Of a stretch of DNA of 64,000 nt, positions 1-10,346 are shown one piece after another. Origin of the DNA: Luidia sarsii (taxonomy: Eukaryota > Echinodermata > Asteroidea > Paxillosida > Luidiidae); assembly GCA_949987565.1 (NCBI GenBank), contig OX465107.1, positions 20,642,064 through 20,706,063 of the forward strand, given 5' to 3'. Under the pieces are notes generated by a model. That model was not told the DNA's origin. It saw only the letters and a list, made by a program, of their open reading frames with translations, and did not search any database. The position numbers were made by a program, and so were the translations under genes. Every line of letters starts with the position of its first letter. Position 1 is the stretch's first letter.

Positions 1-450
1 GAGGGAAACAGACCAGGAGAGACGGAGAGAAGAGAAGAGAGAGAGGAGTAAGGAAAGAGAGAGGTTTTGGAGTGTGGGAGTGTACAAACAGACATTTCAA
101 GACCTTGTTTCCTTTCTCAGCATTTCTCAATCTCAACTTCCTGTCCCAGCTCCCCTGTCTTCTTCTGTTAAAAACAAGGACTAGCCTGTCTCGAGGGTGG
201 ATCAAGGCTTGATAAGGAGGCGATGAAAAGGCCGTTCATTGGTCACTGACCGAAAGTAGTGTGCATTACAATTTGATACTTTGATGGGGAGATCTCCAGA
301 TAGCATCAGTTATCCAGGACTGTCCTGAATCCTTCATCCTGTGGGAGGGAAGGGGGGGATTACGGCTTCACCGAATGACTGAAGTTTAGAATCATCCTTC
401 GTACTTTACATCCTTCGTACTTGTCCCATTACTTCCCCACCCCCTTACAG
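1..450 (+). other. Intron upstream of the first visible plus-strand exon
   Basis: No coding exon recognised. The first 70 bases are purine-rich. The interval ends in a strong pyrimidine tract and CAG acceptor just before 451, so it is read as intron of the plus-strand gene that ends at 1768. Confidence 0.6.
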
Positions 451-564
451 TGCAACAAATCGCAGGAGGATATTGCAAGCCCAAAGACAACGACCATTGA
501 GAAAAGCACATCCTCGCTCAAGAAACCAGTCGGCACATCACGCTCAAACACGTCCAAATCCACC
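451..564 (+). CDS. Penultimate coding exon of an unrecognised plus-strand gene
   Basis: The exon is 114 nt (38 codons), preceded by a C/T-rich tract ending in TTACAG and followed by the donor GTGAGT. It is open in phase 0, reading from CNKSQEDIASPK to SRSNTSKST, rich in Ser, Thr and Lys. Its phase matches the next exon exactly (0 to 0), which is the main support for joining them. No domain is recognised. The composition suggests a disordered, basic tail such as a cytoskeletal or nucleic-acid-associated protein might carry, but that is only a guess. The exon could be alternatively spliced since it is a multiple of three. The rest of the gene lies to the left of the window. Confidence 0.6.
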
Positions 565-1513
565 GTGAGTGTAATGATTCGTACACCTTTTTAATTTTAT
601 TTTAAACCCAATACGCTTAATTTTGTGTCAAGCTGAGAGAATTTCAATCGGTCAGGAGTTGATCTGGAGAGCGAATGGTCACAGTGCTATCATGCCTACA
701 TTGAAGCCACCTCAATGAAATTGATCTTCCTACATATCTGTACTCCCATTCTTTGCCTGGGTGTGGTGCCTCTTATACACTGATAACCTTTAGACTGTAG
801 TTAAGAAGTTACACCCTGTGACAAAAATGTTCCACATGTCTCATTTCCTTCATGTCCTTGGGCATATTCTAATGGTTTTATGTTGGAACAAAACTCCCTC
901 TTTTGAGTTTTATGCCACTAGGCAGGGGCATCCAGCCCACATGGAGAAGTACAGTGCCATGCCATGCGGGCAGAAACTAAACTATGGTTTTCACCCATAA
1001 GGACATTGCTGTTTAACCACTTCGCGCCGGGCATTATTCCAGTGCCCATGAACACCATGCAAGGGTTTTTGAACAATGCGTTATTTTCAAGTCTCGCTAA
1101 AACAATCGGAACAATGTCTGTGAAATAAATCAATAAGGGTATACTATGGGTACAAGAGAGTAAAACCTGGCACAGTTTGGACATCTGTGTGGCTTCTGTC
1201 AAGAGATAATCTGTTCGAAAATGGGCCCATTCTGCGTCGTCTATGGAGCGTACTGTAGCACAACTTGTGGATATGTACATGTACGGTATGTGTACTGATA
1301 CTGATAGTCCCTGGGCGCAGACTAGTCTCCACTCCAGGCAGTCAAATTCTGCCTTTGAGAAAGTTTCTGGTGTAATCGCAATGTCTATGTAACTTTGTGA
1401 GATTTTGATTTGGGTCCTTTTAGTCGGGAAGCAGTTTGCTACATTTGTTGTGCGTCACTCTAGAATGCATGTAGATATAAAGAACGTACCTTTTTCGCTC
1501 TTGCCTTCGCCAG
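565..1513 (+). other. Intron of the plus-strand gene (949 nt)
   Basis: Bounded by a GTGAGT donor at 565 and a pyrimidine-rich acceptor ending CGCCAG at 1513. Nothing else recognisable inside; the AATAAA near 1125 is an isolated match within the intron. Confidence 0.6.
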
Positions 1514-1768
1514 TCGTCCAACGGAGGCGCCCACCACCGGACTAGGGTAGTGGCCTCCACCACGGCCACGCCCGCCGGCCCGCCCAACGCCAAGGCCGCC
1601 GCCCATCCCTCCCGCTCCAAGGCGGCCGCGCCACTCTCATCTCAGACCAAAGCAGCTCCCCACCGGTCGGGCGACCTGGCCCCAAAGACGGTCACCGCCA
1701 AGCCCCGCTCTCCCAAGGCAGCGGCTATCGCGGCCAAGACGAGGCGCAAACCGGCCGTCAACAGCTGA
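1514..1768 (+). CDS. Terminal coding exon, Ala/Lys/Pro-rich basic C-terminus
   Basis: The exon is 255 nt, encoding 84 residues and a TGA stop. It follows the acceptor TTCGCCAG and reads SSNGGAHHRTRVVAS onward, ending RRKPAVNS. It is much richer in G+C than both flanks and uses GCC/AAG/CCC-type codons, which supports real coding. The product segment is almost entirely Ala, Lys, Pro, Ser, Thr and Arg, with scattered SRSK, KPRSPK and KTRRKP basic patches, resembling a histone-H1-like or microtubule-associated tail. No globular domain is visible, so the gene cannot be named. There is no in-frame ATG near the start, so it is an exon and not a stand-alone ORF. Confidence 0.62.
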   Translation, partial: SSNGGAHHRTRVVASTTATPAGPPNAKAAAHPSRSKAAAPLSSQTKAAPHRSGDLAPKTVTAKPRSPKAAAIAAKTRRKPAVNS

Positions 1769-4156
1769 GAAAGAAACACACACACAAAAAAAGGGAAAGA
1801 ATAACAATTAATAATTTAAAGCTTAATGGTTTAAGCAACCCCTCCGCCCCCTCCACCTCTGCCCACAAAAAAAAAAGTGGTACCCGTAAGTGATTTCATT
1901 TTCTCTCTGTCTGAACAGAAAAGGAAATTACTTTTTTAATGGTGACTGGTTAGACTGTGCACGTGGTGACGGGTCGGGGGAGATTATTTATGGCGACTAT
2001 TTATAGTGCTGTCGGTGGCATATTAACGGCGTTTTCCCGCCGGAAACCCACATTGTATATTCCTGCCGAAGGTCTTCTTGATTGGCAGAAGTATTTTCTG
2101 ATTATTGCCAATATTTTTCGCTGTGATTCGCATTCCGTCCAGACTGCCTTGTTCAGCTGCTTCGCAAATCTCTGATCTACTTGGCGCTTCCTTATTGCCA
2201 AAGTCTCTCCACAGATTTACTTTATACAGAGTACTAGTTTACTAGTTCAGATACAGAGGGCCAGTGAGAGACCTGCGGGGTACCAGGCAAACCAGAGTGG
2301 CTATAAATACAGTTTACCAGCCAAACACTAACCCATCCAGATACCAGTGAAGTGTGCATTCAATACTGCACTGGTACTACATGTAGCTGCCACTGGTCTC
2401 CTGACTATAGAGCAATATACCAGTTTTACCATGTCTGAATTCAGCGGCTGTGGCTAGCAATAACACACCAGTCTGTGGGAGTTGGCTACAAGCGGCTAGC
2501 CGGTGGCTTCCATAGACTTTGTGTGGCATTTGTAGCCGCAAGCTATGAATTTAGACTGGGCATTACACAGCATGCCATTTTAATTGTGTCTCACACATAG
2601 GTACTATTTTGGTAATGCTTACTAAATTATAAACAAAACCATAATATTATTCTATAGAAGCATTTTTGTTTTTGCTAACTTATCAAACAATCAGTCAAAT
2701 TTGGTGAAAGATAATTACTGGAATTGGAAGAGATGTGAAATTGATTTTGGGTTTATGGTACATGTACATGTCAAAGGCATCTGTTTCAAAATTAGACTGG
2801 TGCTTGTTATGCAGTCACCGACTTCACGCAAATCCGTGCATGGCATTCCAGGTGCTATACAAAGATGGCCACAGGGGTAAAGATTGAAAAAAAAGGAGAA
2901 ATTCATGGTCACTTTGAGACTGCCAGCAGGAAACATTCCACACCTTCCAACCTGTCTGAATTTACGTAGAAAACCCGTCAGAACTATTTAAAAAAAAAAA
3001 TTGTTTGTATATATTCATTAAAAAAAGAAGAAAGCAAAATTCTATTAGAGTATCCTACCGGTACATGTACTGAATCAGAACTGACTTTTTATTAGAAAAC
3101 TTATCGAGTGTGTCTGAATTAACAGGTTTTTGTCTGGTCTATTTTTGTAATAATTATGCAACACAGCTTGACACTTTGACAGCAAGTATTAACTGGGATA
3201 TTCTGTCTTGTGGGATATGCAAACTATCCCCCCCCCCTTTCTGCCCTTTAAAATAAAAGTAACGTATTATTTCTCAGCTGTTTCCAGGGATCAATTTCAA
3301 GAAAGACTTGGAACGATTCTAAATGCCAATCAGTGCCAATTATCCAGGAAAGCGTAATGCACTGTTGCTGTGATTCTGTCGCTTAGCTTAGCATTTGCTG
3401 TATGACCAACAAGCGTTACTAAGTGCCTTTTTTTCAAATCCTGGCTGTGTGTCTCCATCTCTTGCTGTCAATGATGAGAAACGCTGGGCATGAAAGCTGA
3501 AGGCCTCTGCCTTTTTGGTCAGAAAGGTCAGAAAGGTCTCGAGTGTGAACAGCTTCTGCCGCTGGAGTGTCTAGTGTCCAAACTTTAAACGTCAGCCTGT
3601 GTGAAAAGCCGAAACTGCCGCACAAACTTATGCCCTCATAATTTACCTATTTATCTCTGGAGATCACTGGGATTGAAATAAGCAGCTGGTGTTCCAATAA
3701 ACGCGGGGAAGGCTTCACGGGACCGTGGGTGGAAAGTGTTCAAGATGAATGAATGTTATCATGTTCACACTCGGCAAAATGGAACGGATGACATTTCTAT
3801 AGAACATGTATACATCATACATTATCGGTATCATAGTTTGCACGCACACACAAAATGTCTGTCAGTAACTCATAATATTGAATAATCACTCAAGCATTCC
3901 AATATGCCAACTGCAGTCTTACACACAAAGCGGTCGATATTTGTCTTGTGATTCACACAATTTTTGAGGAGCATCAGCACACCACTAGACCTTTCTTTAT
4001 AATGTGGGGACTTCAAAGGGAGAGGGACGCTCCAACCTGATTACTTTGCTATATACAGAGTTTCTGGTCCTACAAATTCAGAATCTTGTTTTGTCAGGAG
4101 AGGCTCTTTCTGGGGAGACTTCTCATTTGAAGATACATGTCTGGCTGTCGGGCTTC
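1769..4156. other. 3' flank / candidate 3' UTR of the plus-strand gene, no other gene seen
   Basis: Follows the TGA at 1766-1768. It is AT-rich with short homopolymers and no recognisable coding exon on either strand. The transcript probably ends somewhere here (see the AATAAA at 3252). Confidence 0.4.
3252..3257 (+). terminator. Candidate poly(A) signal AATAAA
   Basis: First clean AATAAA I found downstream of the stop at 1768. It lies about 1.5 kb into the flank and is preceded by a C/T-rich stretch. A second AATAAA lies near 3694. Which one is used cannot be told from sequence. Confidence 0.3.
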
Positions 4157-4493
4157 TGATTCAGAATTGGCTTGTGGCCGAGAATAGATTACTTTACTGG
4201 AATGGCTGCGACTAGTCTTGAGTGTACATGTACTTCTATAAGTGTGTAGCCTGTGCTATGGTTATGACTTTGGTTAAGTCCACAACCATAGCCATAGCTG
4301 TTGTGCTAAGTCCCAACCATATCTGATTATTAAGAATGGTCCTGTGGCCGAGAACGGATTACTTTAATGGACATGGCTGTGGCTAGTCTTGAGTATACTT
4401 CTCTAAGTGTGTAGCCTGTGCTATGGTTATGACTTTGGTTAAGCCCACAGCCACAGTCATACCTGTTGTACTATCCATTAGAAATCTGATGAA
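4157..4493. repeat. Direct duplication, two diverged copies about 170 bp apart
   Basis: The block beginning TGTGGCCGAGAA, passing through TAGCCTGTGCTATGG and ending near GTTGT(A/G)CTA occurs at about 4171-4312 and again at about 4341-4475. Offset is 170 bp with point differences and small indels. No coding potential. Confidence 0.75.
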
Positions 4494-4568
4494 GAATCGT
4501 CTGAAGACTTCATTGGAGAATTAGAAAACAAATATAGGAAAAACTGACTGGGAACTTTTGGACAACTT

Positions 4569-4729
4569 GAAAAAATGGCAACCCAAAAAACCCTTTGACT
4601 GGACCGGGACTTGAAGTTGAACCCAAGACCCCTGATCTTGCGTACCTGTGCTGGTATATAAAAGTTTAAACCCGATGTCTTGGGTTCAAATCCCAGTCCA
4701 GTCAAAGTTTTTTTCTTTGCCATTTTTCA
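4569..4729. repeat. Fold-back pair of tRNA-derived SINE ends
   Basis: Left arm runs from AAATGGCAACCC through TTTGACTGGACCGGGACTTG. Right arm is the inverted equivalent, TTCAAATCCCAGTCCAGTC then CTTTGCCATTTTT. Both arms match the 3' half (B box plus tail) of the SINE seen complete near 31229 and 45003. The middle of the element is deleted, leaving a hairpin. Confidence 0.7.
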
Positions 4730-5890
4730 ATTAATTCAGTCACTTCATATGAGACTTGCTTAAGACAACAGAGGAGAAGATGAATGCATACTACATTTAC
4801 TTTGTTCAATTCACTCAACTTGATGTAATGCTCACTTTGGGGGATCAATTTGCATTTCAGATCTGTATAGACCACCGTTATGAAACTGTGCCTAAATCAT
4901 CATTAATAATAATTATTAATATAATTATTGCATATTCATATGAAAAATTATGTTCTCAATGGAAAAATGCCGTCCAGAATTTATGAATTTGAAGGTCATC
5001 AAGATGAATCGTATAATTATTGTTAATACATACTGTGATTTAACTTTTTTATATGGAGCGCCATTCGTGCCTTTTTTGTAGTAATTATGCTAGAGATGAA
5101 AGGGAAAAAAAGGCAAATATATCAAACTTGAAAATGACCCAAACCTGGCATATGTCGTCATTTGTGTCCATAATCGTCTGTAACTTCATTGTCCAATTAT
5201 CCATAACTAGTTGACTACTAACTACGGTAAGTGGAAGGTTTATGGTGATACCATGCAAAACATCTCTTTTGAGATGGAGTGTGGCTCTGAAAAGAGCCAG
5301 TAGGCCTACACTGTAACTCAACGTCCTGTGCAGGGTGTGTACATGTACTCTGCCTGTCATCAGGAGACTGCTGGATTCCAACTTTCATTGGTGCTTAATT
5401 TTGAAGGAGAACCTTTCCTGCTCAGCGTGACTACGGGGGCATGAAGAGGTGGAAGTCTACTGGAGTGTGTCAGTGAATAACCAAGGGTATCAGAGCTACA
5501 TGTACACTCCTTCTGGAAAGAGATGTGTAACATGGTGTTACCACATTGACTATCAACCTTCCACTTGGAAATCTGGAAAATAGCAACCTAGATAAGACTT
5601 TAAGGTTTGCATGGTAGAAATACTAAAGTTGAAGGTTTGCGGGGATACCATGTAGCACTTCTCTTTCAAGGAGTGTGGCTCTGAAAAGAGAAGTGCTACA
5701 CGTACAATACATTGGTACAGACTGCAACAATTGCAAATTATTGTGTTTGGAGTGCAAAAAAAACACTAAAAATACATTCTCCATCCTGTGCATTTACACA
5801 ATGAGTAAATTTGATGGGAAATGGGGACATTTTACAGGATTTCTTTTTTTGAGAACTGCATTTCTGAACCCTATCCCCCTCACAGTTAGC
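4730..5890. other. Non-coding, diverged internal duplications
   Basis: No gene seen. A segment containing GATACCATG followed by GAGTGTGGCTCTGAAAAGAG occurs at about 5230-5300 and again at about 5640-5700, so part of this stretch is a local duplication or two copies of one repeat. Confidence 0.5.
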
Positions 5891-5894
5891 CTAA

Positions 5895-6370
5895 CTCTAT
5901 TCTGCTGATCCCAACAGTATCCAACAAGCATGAAAGTGTGAAGCCGGCTGATCCCAACAGTACCCAACAGTGGATACTGTTGGGTTCAGCAGGGTTCTGT
6001 AATGATGGTAATATTGCAGTAAATTTGCATACAATGCCAGGCCCAACAAAATCCAACTGTACTGTACGGTGTTGATCCCAACAAAGACTCAAGTAACAGA
6101 CAATTGTTAGGCCGTTTCTGTTGGGACTTTTCTTTTGTGCCTTTTCTCTTGAGCCTTTTCTCTTGGGCCTTTTCTTTGGGGTCTTCCCCTTTAGGCCCTT
6201 TGTTTTTGGGCTTTTCTACAGATTTTGTTGACTATCTTCATTGTGTGGCTGCCAGGCCATGCACTGGACCCCAACAATCCTCAACACAGTTTTTTAGTAT
6301 TGTTCACTGCTGAACCCAACAGAGGACAACAGGCCCCAAAATTTGTTGGCTTCTGTTGAAGTCAGCAGGG
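5895..6370. repeat. Cluster of CCCAACAG-type repeats with a palindrome
   Basis: The word (C)CCAACAG or its complement CTGTTGGG recurs many times, including the palindromic CCAACAGTGGATACTGTTGG near 5960-5985. About 6118-6210 carries a degenerate tandem of CCTTTTCTCTTG(G/A)G. Probably a decayed non-autonomous transposon; no coding content. Confidence 0.5.
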
Positions 6371-6444
6371 TTAGGGGTTTAAGTCTGCTCAGCAGTTGGC
6401 AACATTTGTGTACGATGTTTGCGGGATTGGGAAGTCCTCAAAAG

Positions 6445-6500
6445 TTAGACAGCCTGTCGTTTCGATCCTAGCAGGACCTTTCCCAAAGGGGATTGGGACG
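6445..6500 (+). repeat. Copy of a dispersed repeat with core GATCCTAGCAGGACC
   Basis: Contains CGTTTCGATCCTAGCAGGAC followed by CTTTCCCAAAG. The same core appears, in either orientation, near 28803, 31165, 43125, 47258, 49172-49340 and 59757 in this window, so it is a high-copy dispersed element. Confidence 0.65.
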
Positions 6501-6790
6501 TGTTAACCTGCTTGGGACTTGCTTACTGATTTCCAAGGATGGCATCAGCTGAGAATTTGGGAGGGGTTGAGAATTTCATTCTTGCAGGAACTTCCCCAAA
6601 GGCAGATTGACAAGGACACCAAAGACTACAGGAATTAGGATACGGATGACAGATTATTGACAAAGGTGGAAACCTTTGTATAACATGTGCAGCATATTTT
6701 GAGTTGTCATGAATGCTAATTTCTCAGCAAGTAGTTGTTCTTGACTGAACAATTGTGTGGGTAGGTACCGGTACTAAATTCTTATTTAAT

Positions 6791-7000
6791 TTAAAGGCCC
6801 TATACAACATTGGTAAAGGTCAAACTATTGCCAGTTTGTGTGTTAAACCATAACACATACCAAAAGACCAATACTGTGAAGGTTTAGCTGAAATAGTAAT
6901 CTGAGAAGATAGACAAATGCAAAAACCATCACGTTTAACACACCAGTCTGTAGTGTAAGAAATACTCGCGAGTAATAAACTATTTGTCGATTTTTGAGTG
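6791..7000 (+). repeat. Partial copy of the TTAA-flanked MITE
   Basis: Begins TTTAAAGGCCCTATACAACA then TTGGTAAAGGTC, which matches the terminal repeat of the complete element at 59969-60331. The other terminus is not found, so this copy looks truncated; the right boundary is arbitrary. Confidence 0.5.
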
Positions 7001-7239
7001 AAGATTTCTCAAAAAGTACATCATCCCGGATCATAAGATTTCAACATGAGGATTCTATCATAAGCATCTACAAACTGTGTAAAATAGAAGGAAATCTGTG
7101 GGCATCGATGTTTCCCTTCACTGTATTTAACTGGCTCAAGCTAACCTTTATATCATGTAAAGTATTTGCCCCTGTTGGTCAGTAGACTATACTTCTAAAA
7201 TTGCACAGGGTTACATACATGTATGACTCATGTACATGA

Positions 7240-7370
7240 TTCTTTGTCTCTGCTTATTTATTTATTTATTTATTTTTGTTTATTTTTTTTGGGGGGGTGG
7301 GGTAACATTAACCCTATCTGCATTGGGGGGAGGGGGGGGGGCTTTTGAGGCCCCCCTTCCATATTTTTTT
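7240..7370 (+). repeat. TTTA microsatellite running into poly-T and poly-G
   Basis: (TTTA)n is followed by T8, G7 and further G-runs up to about 7341. This T-then-G homopolymer arrangement recurs elsewhere in the window. Confidence 0.7.
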
Positions 7371-8261
7371 TATTATTTGCATCACAACCCACAACAAGTT
7401 TGGATTCTCGATTCATGACTTTTCCCCCTGTTTTCTTGCACACATTTTGATACCTATTTTGTCCATATCGGACAAGCCTATTTGGTGTTACATATCAAAT
7501 AGTGTGCGTAGGTCTTAACAATTGCATAATAGTTTGTGTACAATTTCAAACTGTCAGACAGTGGCTTGCATTTCTTCATGAATCATGCTCAGGAATTGAT
7601 GTTGCACTGATTCCATGCTTTTGTATCATTCTGTGAGAAACTCATTAAAGTTTGGAAACAATAAAAAAAATAAAAAATAAAACAATAAAAAAATATAAGC
7701 AATAAAAACATTGAAAACATAAGGACATAAAAAGTGCTGGCTTTTTGTTGTAATGGGATGTTGAATTTTAGCTGTAGATATGAAATTAGATCAGAACAGA
7801 AACATTTCTGATCTGGGAAACCTTATCATAATTTGGAAGCAGTTTCCTCGTGTTTGTAGACTTTTTTATGTTGAAATTGTGAAAATGTTGCAAAAATTCA
7901 TAAAATATACATTATGAATCCTGCAGAATCCTATTTGCCTTTGGCAGGATTCTGCAGGATTCAGGGCACATTAGAGAGTTGACACATTGCAGGATTGTGC
8001 AGGATTCAGGGCATTAGGGTTAATTAGCTAATTATATTCAACAAATGGACATATTTGATTTAAATCAGTTAATCAATTAGATTCAGCTCATGAAAATCTA
8101 TCTGCATGTGAATTTTCAAGCTTATTCAGTAATTGGACCTTCCATTTCTGAGATCAAAAGGGAAAGGGGCTCCGACAAGCCCCCCCCCCCCCCCCCCCCA
8201 AGGATTTTCATGGAGCGAAATTGCAGTGTGAAGTTCCAAATTTAGAAAAGAAAAAAAACCG
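7371..8261. other. Non-coding, AT-rich; small duplicated CTGCAGGATTC motif
   Basis: No exon recognised. TGCAGGATTCAGGGCA appears twice at about 7950-8016. A C19 run at about 8180-8199 precedes the hairpin element. Confidence 0.5.
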
Positions 8262-8446
8262 CAGTGGCTGTTGTTACGGCAGTCGTTCGTGTGGTTCCCT
8301 GACTTCACAGTATTTGTCAGGATGTTTAGCTCTTGGAACCAGACTATCAGGCTCAGCTAATAGACTGGTTCAACCAGCCTGCAATGCTGACGAAATATAA
8401 TCAAGTCAGGGAACCACACGGACGACTGCCGTAACAACAGCCACTG
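8262..8446. mobile_element. 185-bp hairpin MITE with about 45-bp near-perfect terminal inverted repeats
   Basis: The left end CAGTGGCTGTTGTTACGGCA through TGGTTCCCTGACTT is repeated inverted at the right end, AAGTCAGGGAACCACAC through GTTACGGC's complement and CAGCCACTG. I see one mismatch (GTCGTTCG against CGGACGAC). The interior is about 95 bp. CAG...CTG termini occur in several DNA-transposon superfamilies. No convincing target-site duplication was found, since both flanks are A-rich. Confidence 0.85.
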
Positions 8447-8869
8447 GCAAAAAAAAACATGTCATGGTCACCAACTCTCTGTGCCACTCAAATCCTTAGG
8501 CTTTACCCTAAGCCTCCACTTCAGAAAACCAAACAAGGACTGGGTATTTTGAGGGTTTGGGTGTCGTTTGGGGGTTAGTACCATGGGAAAGGGGAATTCT
8601 TCTTCAGATTTATCCAGATGGATTGAAGCAACTGGGCACGACAACATTATTATTCTTTCCCGTTCCGCTTCGGTGGTTACAAGCAGCGCAGTATCGCCAG
8701 TTTCAAAAGTGTGTGCTTGGACTGGATAGCTGGAAAGTGGGATGACTGCATTGCTATCTATGTAATACTATTTTGTTGTTGGGGAGGGGGGGGGGGGCTG
8801 AGTGGGAGTGGGAGGGGGGGGGGTCGTGGTTGTAATTCACTCACCTTACTCCAAAACCTATCCAGGCGT

Positions 8870-8965
8870 TCAGGAGTTGAGCGGGACTCGAACCTCCCAC
8901 GGCTCGCTACGGACAACTCGCTCCGACCAGAATGCTGACTACTGACTAGTCGATCCTTCCTCCAT
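8870..8965 (-). repeat. tRNA-like sequence with a B-box match
   Basis: On the minus strand GGTTCGAGTCCCGC is a good Pol III B box, but the expected T-stem does not pair and no clean cloverleaf can be drawn. Read as a decayed tRNA-derived repeat distinct from the main SINE. Confidence 0.35.
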
Positions 8966-9120
8966 TATTGAAACCGAGTCCCGTTTTGAGGCTGCCCCAA
9001 ATCCACCGACTGACCGGAAAGCTGCCAGGAAGCCTTCTTTACAATCCCTTGACTCCCCTGACTCCCGCGTGACTCCCCTGGGAAAGATTTTGGCGACATT
9101 TCCTGCGTCATTTGTTTTGT

Positions 9121-9265
9121 TTCTCACCGACTTTCGGGTTGTGCTCCGGTGCACGTGTCTCGTTCGGGAGAGTTTGTTGTGGGCGCAACGTCGCCGTACG
9201 CCCTCAGCGGCCAATGAGAGCGAAGGAATAGTGGCACGTGACTCAGCGAAGTCACGTGACTGGGT
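9121..9265. promoter_or_regulatory. CpG-rich patch with CCAAT box and three CACGTG E-boxes
   Basis: CACGTG occurs at 9152-9157, 9235-9240 and 9253-9258, the last within the palindrome GTCACGTGAC. CCAAT lies at 9211-9215 in GGCCAATGAG, and TGACTCAGC (AP-1/NF-E2 type) at 9239-9247. CpG is dense here compared with the AT-rich flanks. GTCACGTGAC is the consensus bound by USF/MITF/TFEB-type bHLH-ZIP factors. This looks like a promoter or enhancer core, but no first exon was recognised on either side. Confidence 0.45.
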
Positions 9266-9454
9266 GCAGGGTCTACGGCACTTTTCTTTTATCACGAGTA
9301 AATAATTATTTGAATCTGAAAGAAAGCGGGGCGTGATCCCTGGACATAGCCTATACTGCAGATGAAGGTTAAATACTTCTGACTGCATGCACTCAAGAAA
9401 AGATTAGTTGACTATTTGAAGAAGAAAAATGGGAATGCTGCCATCTACAGTGTA

Positions 9455-9550
9455 ACTAGTTGGATAGCTCAGATGGTACGAGTACTGGTCCGCAAAACCA
9501 GAGGTCTCAGGCTCAAGTCCCGGTCCAGTCAAGTTTCCTTGTGCCATTGT
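9455..9550 (+). repeat. tRNA-derived SINE, plus orientation
   Basis: Contains the A box in GGATAGCTCAGATGGTA, the arm CTGGTCCGCAAAACCAG and the B-box region GGCTCAAGTCCCGG, then the family tail GTCCAGTCAAGTTTCC. Same family as copies at 14440, 25738, 26490, 31229, 45003 and 49500. Confidence 0.8.
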
Positions 9551-9855
9551 TTTTTCTCCAAAACTGAACTGATAACGATTCATGAAATAAACAGGCGCTT
9601 TGTTTTGCAAGCCAAAGCCACGGGCCCTTTCCCAAATGATAGCAGGAGCTTTGAGTTTGTTGTCATGATTTTGTCGATTGTTTTTGTCCAGCCCAAGTAT
9701 CTTAAAAATGGATGAAAGACACAAAAACTTAGCAAAAGGCATGGAAAGGGCTTCCGGTTTTCTAAATTATATTAACTCGAACCAAGTTGAGAGGTCAAAG
9801 GTGAAATAACCACAAAGTGACAGCCGAATGTACATTGGGATTATGTATTGCTTAT

Positions 9856-9861
9856 TTTATT
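9856..9861 (-). terminator. CELF: Candidate distal poly(A) signal for the CELF transcript
   Basis: AATAAA on the minus strand, near the left end of the U-rich stretch that follows the CELF stop. If used, the 3' UTR would be about 13.4 kb. Purely positional evidence. Confidence 0.2.
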
Positions 9862-10228
9862 TCATCATTTCACCTCGATCTTCAGTACTGTACCTTTTCG
9901 TCTGATTTTTGGTAGTACCATCAAAACAAAATTTAACCGGCTCGAAATGTTATATTAAAATTTGTTTTTATCGATAATTTACAATAAATAACGTTTTCTT
10001 TGTCTTTTTTTCTCCTTTGGATCTGACAGGGAAAAGGTACAACCCCTCATTTTGGGGTTGGAAAGAGGTTTTTCTTTTTCAAATGCCCCCTTTTTAAAAC
10101 ACAAACGACAGTACTGTCTGGTATACCGTTTTGGATCAAATCTGTGTTGATCGATTGGACACGAAACGCATACAAAGTTCATATTTCATTTGATGAGAAC
10201 TGATTGGGTACACAATCTCTTGCCCCCC

Positions 10229-10262
10229 AAATAATAATAATAATAATAATAATGATAATAAT
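10229..10262 (+). repeat. (TAA)n microsatellite
   Basis: About ten consecutive TAA/ATA units with one TGA interruption. Confidence 0.85.
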
Positions 10263-10335
10263 ATAAAACCACATACAGCACACACCCATAAATTCAACAC
10301 GCTTGTTTTTTTTCGAGGAAAAGAAAAATTAAGTC

Positions 10336-10346
10336 ACAAACAAACA
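10336..10346 (-). promoter_or_regulatory. Exact GU-rich element (GRE) on the CELF sense strand
   Basis: Plus strand reads ACAAACAAACA, so the minus-strand RNA would read UGUUUGUUUGU, the 11-mer known as the GU-rich element bound by CELF1 in short-lived mRNAs. A 10/11 match lies near 17936. Whether it is inside the mature CELF 3' UTR is not known. Confidence 0.4.

Noticed and set aside
8939..9388. 149-codon minus-strand frame across the CpG-rich patch
   Set aside because: Arg/Ser-rich composition explained by CpG content; overlaps the E-box cluster and has no recognisable homology.
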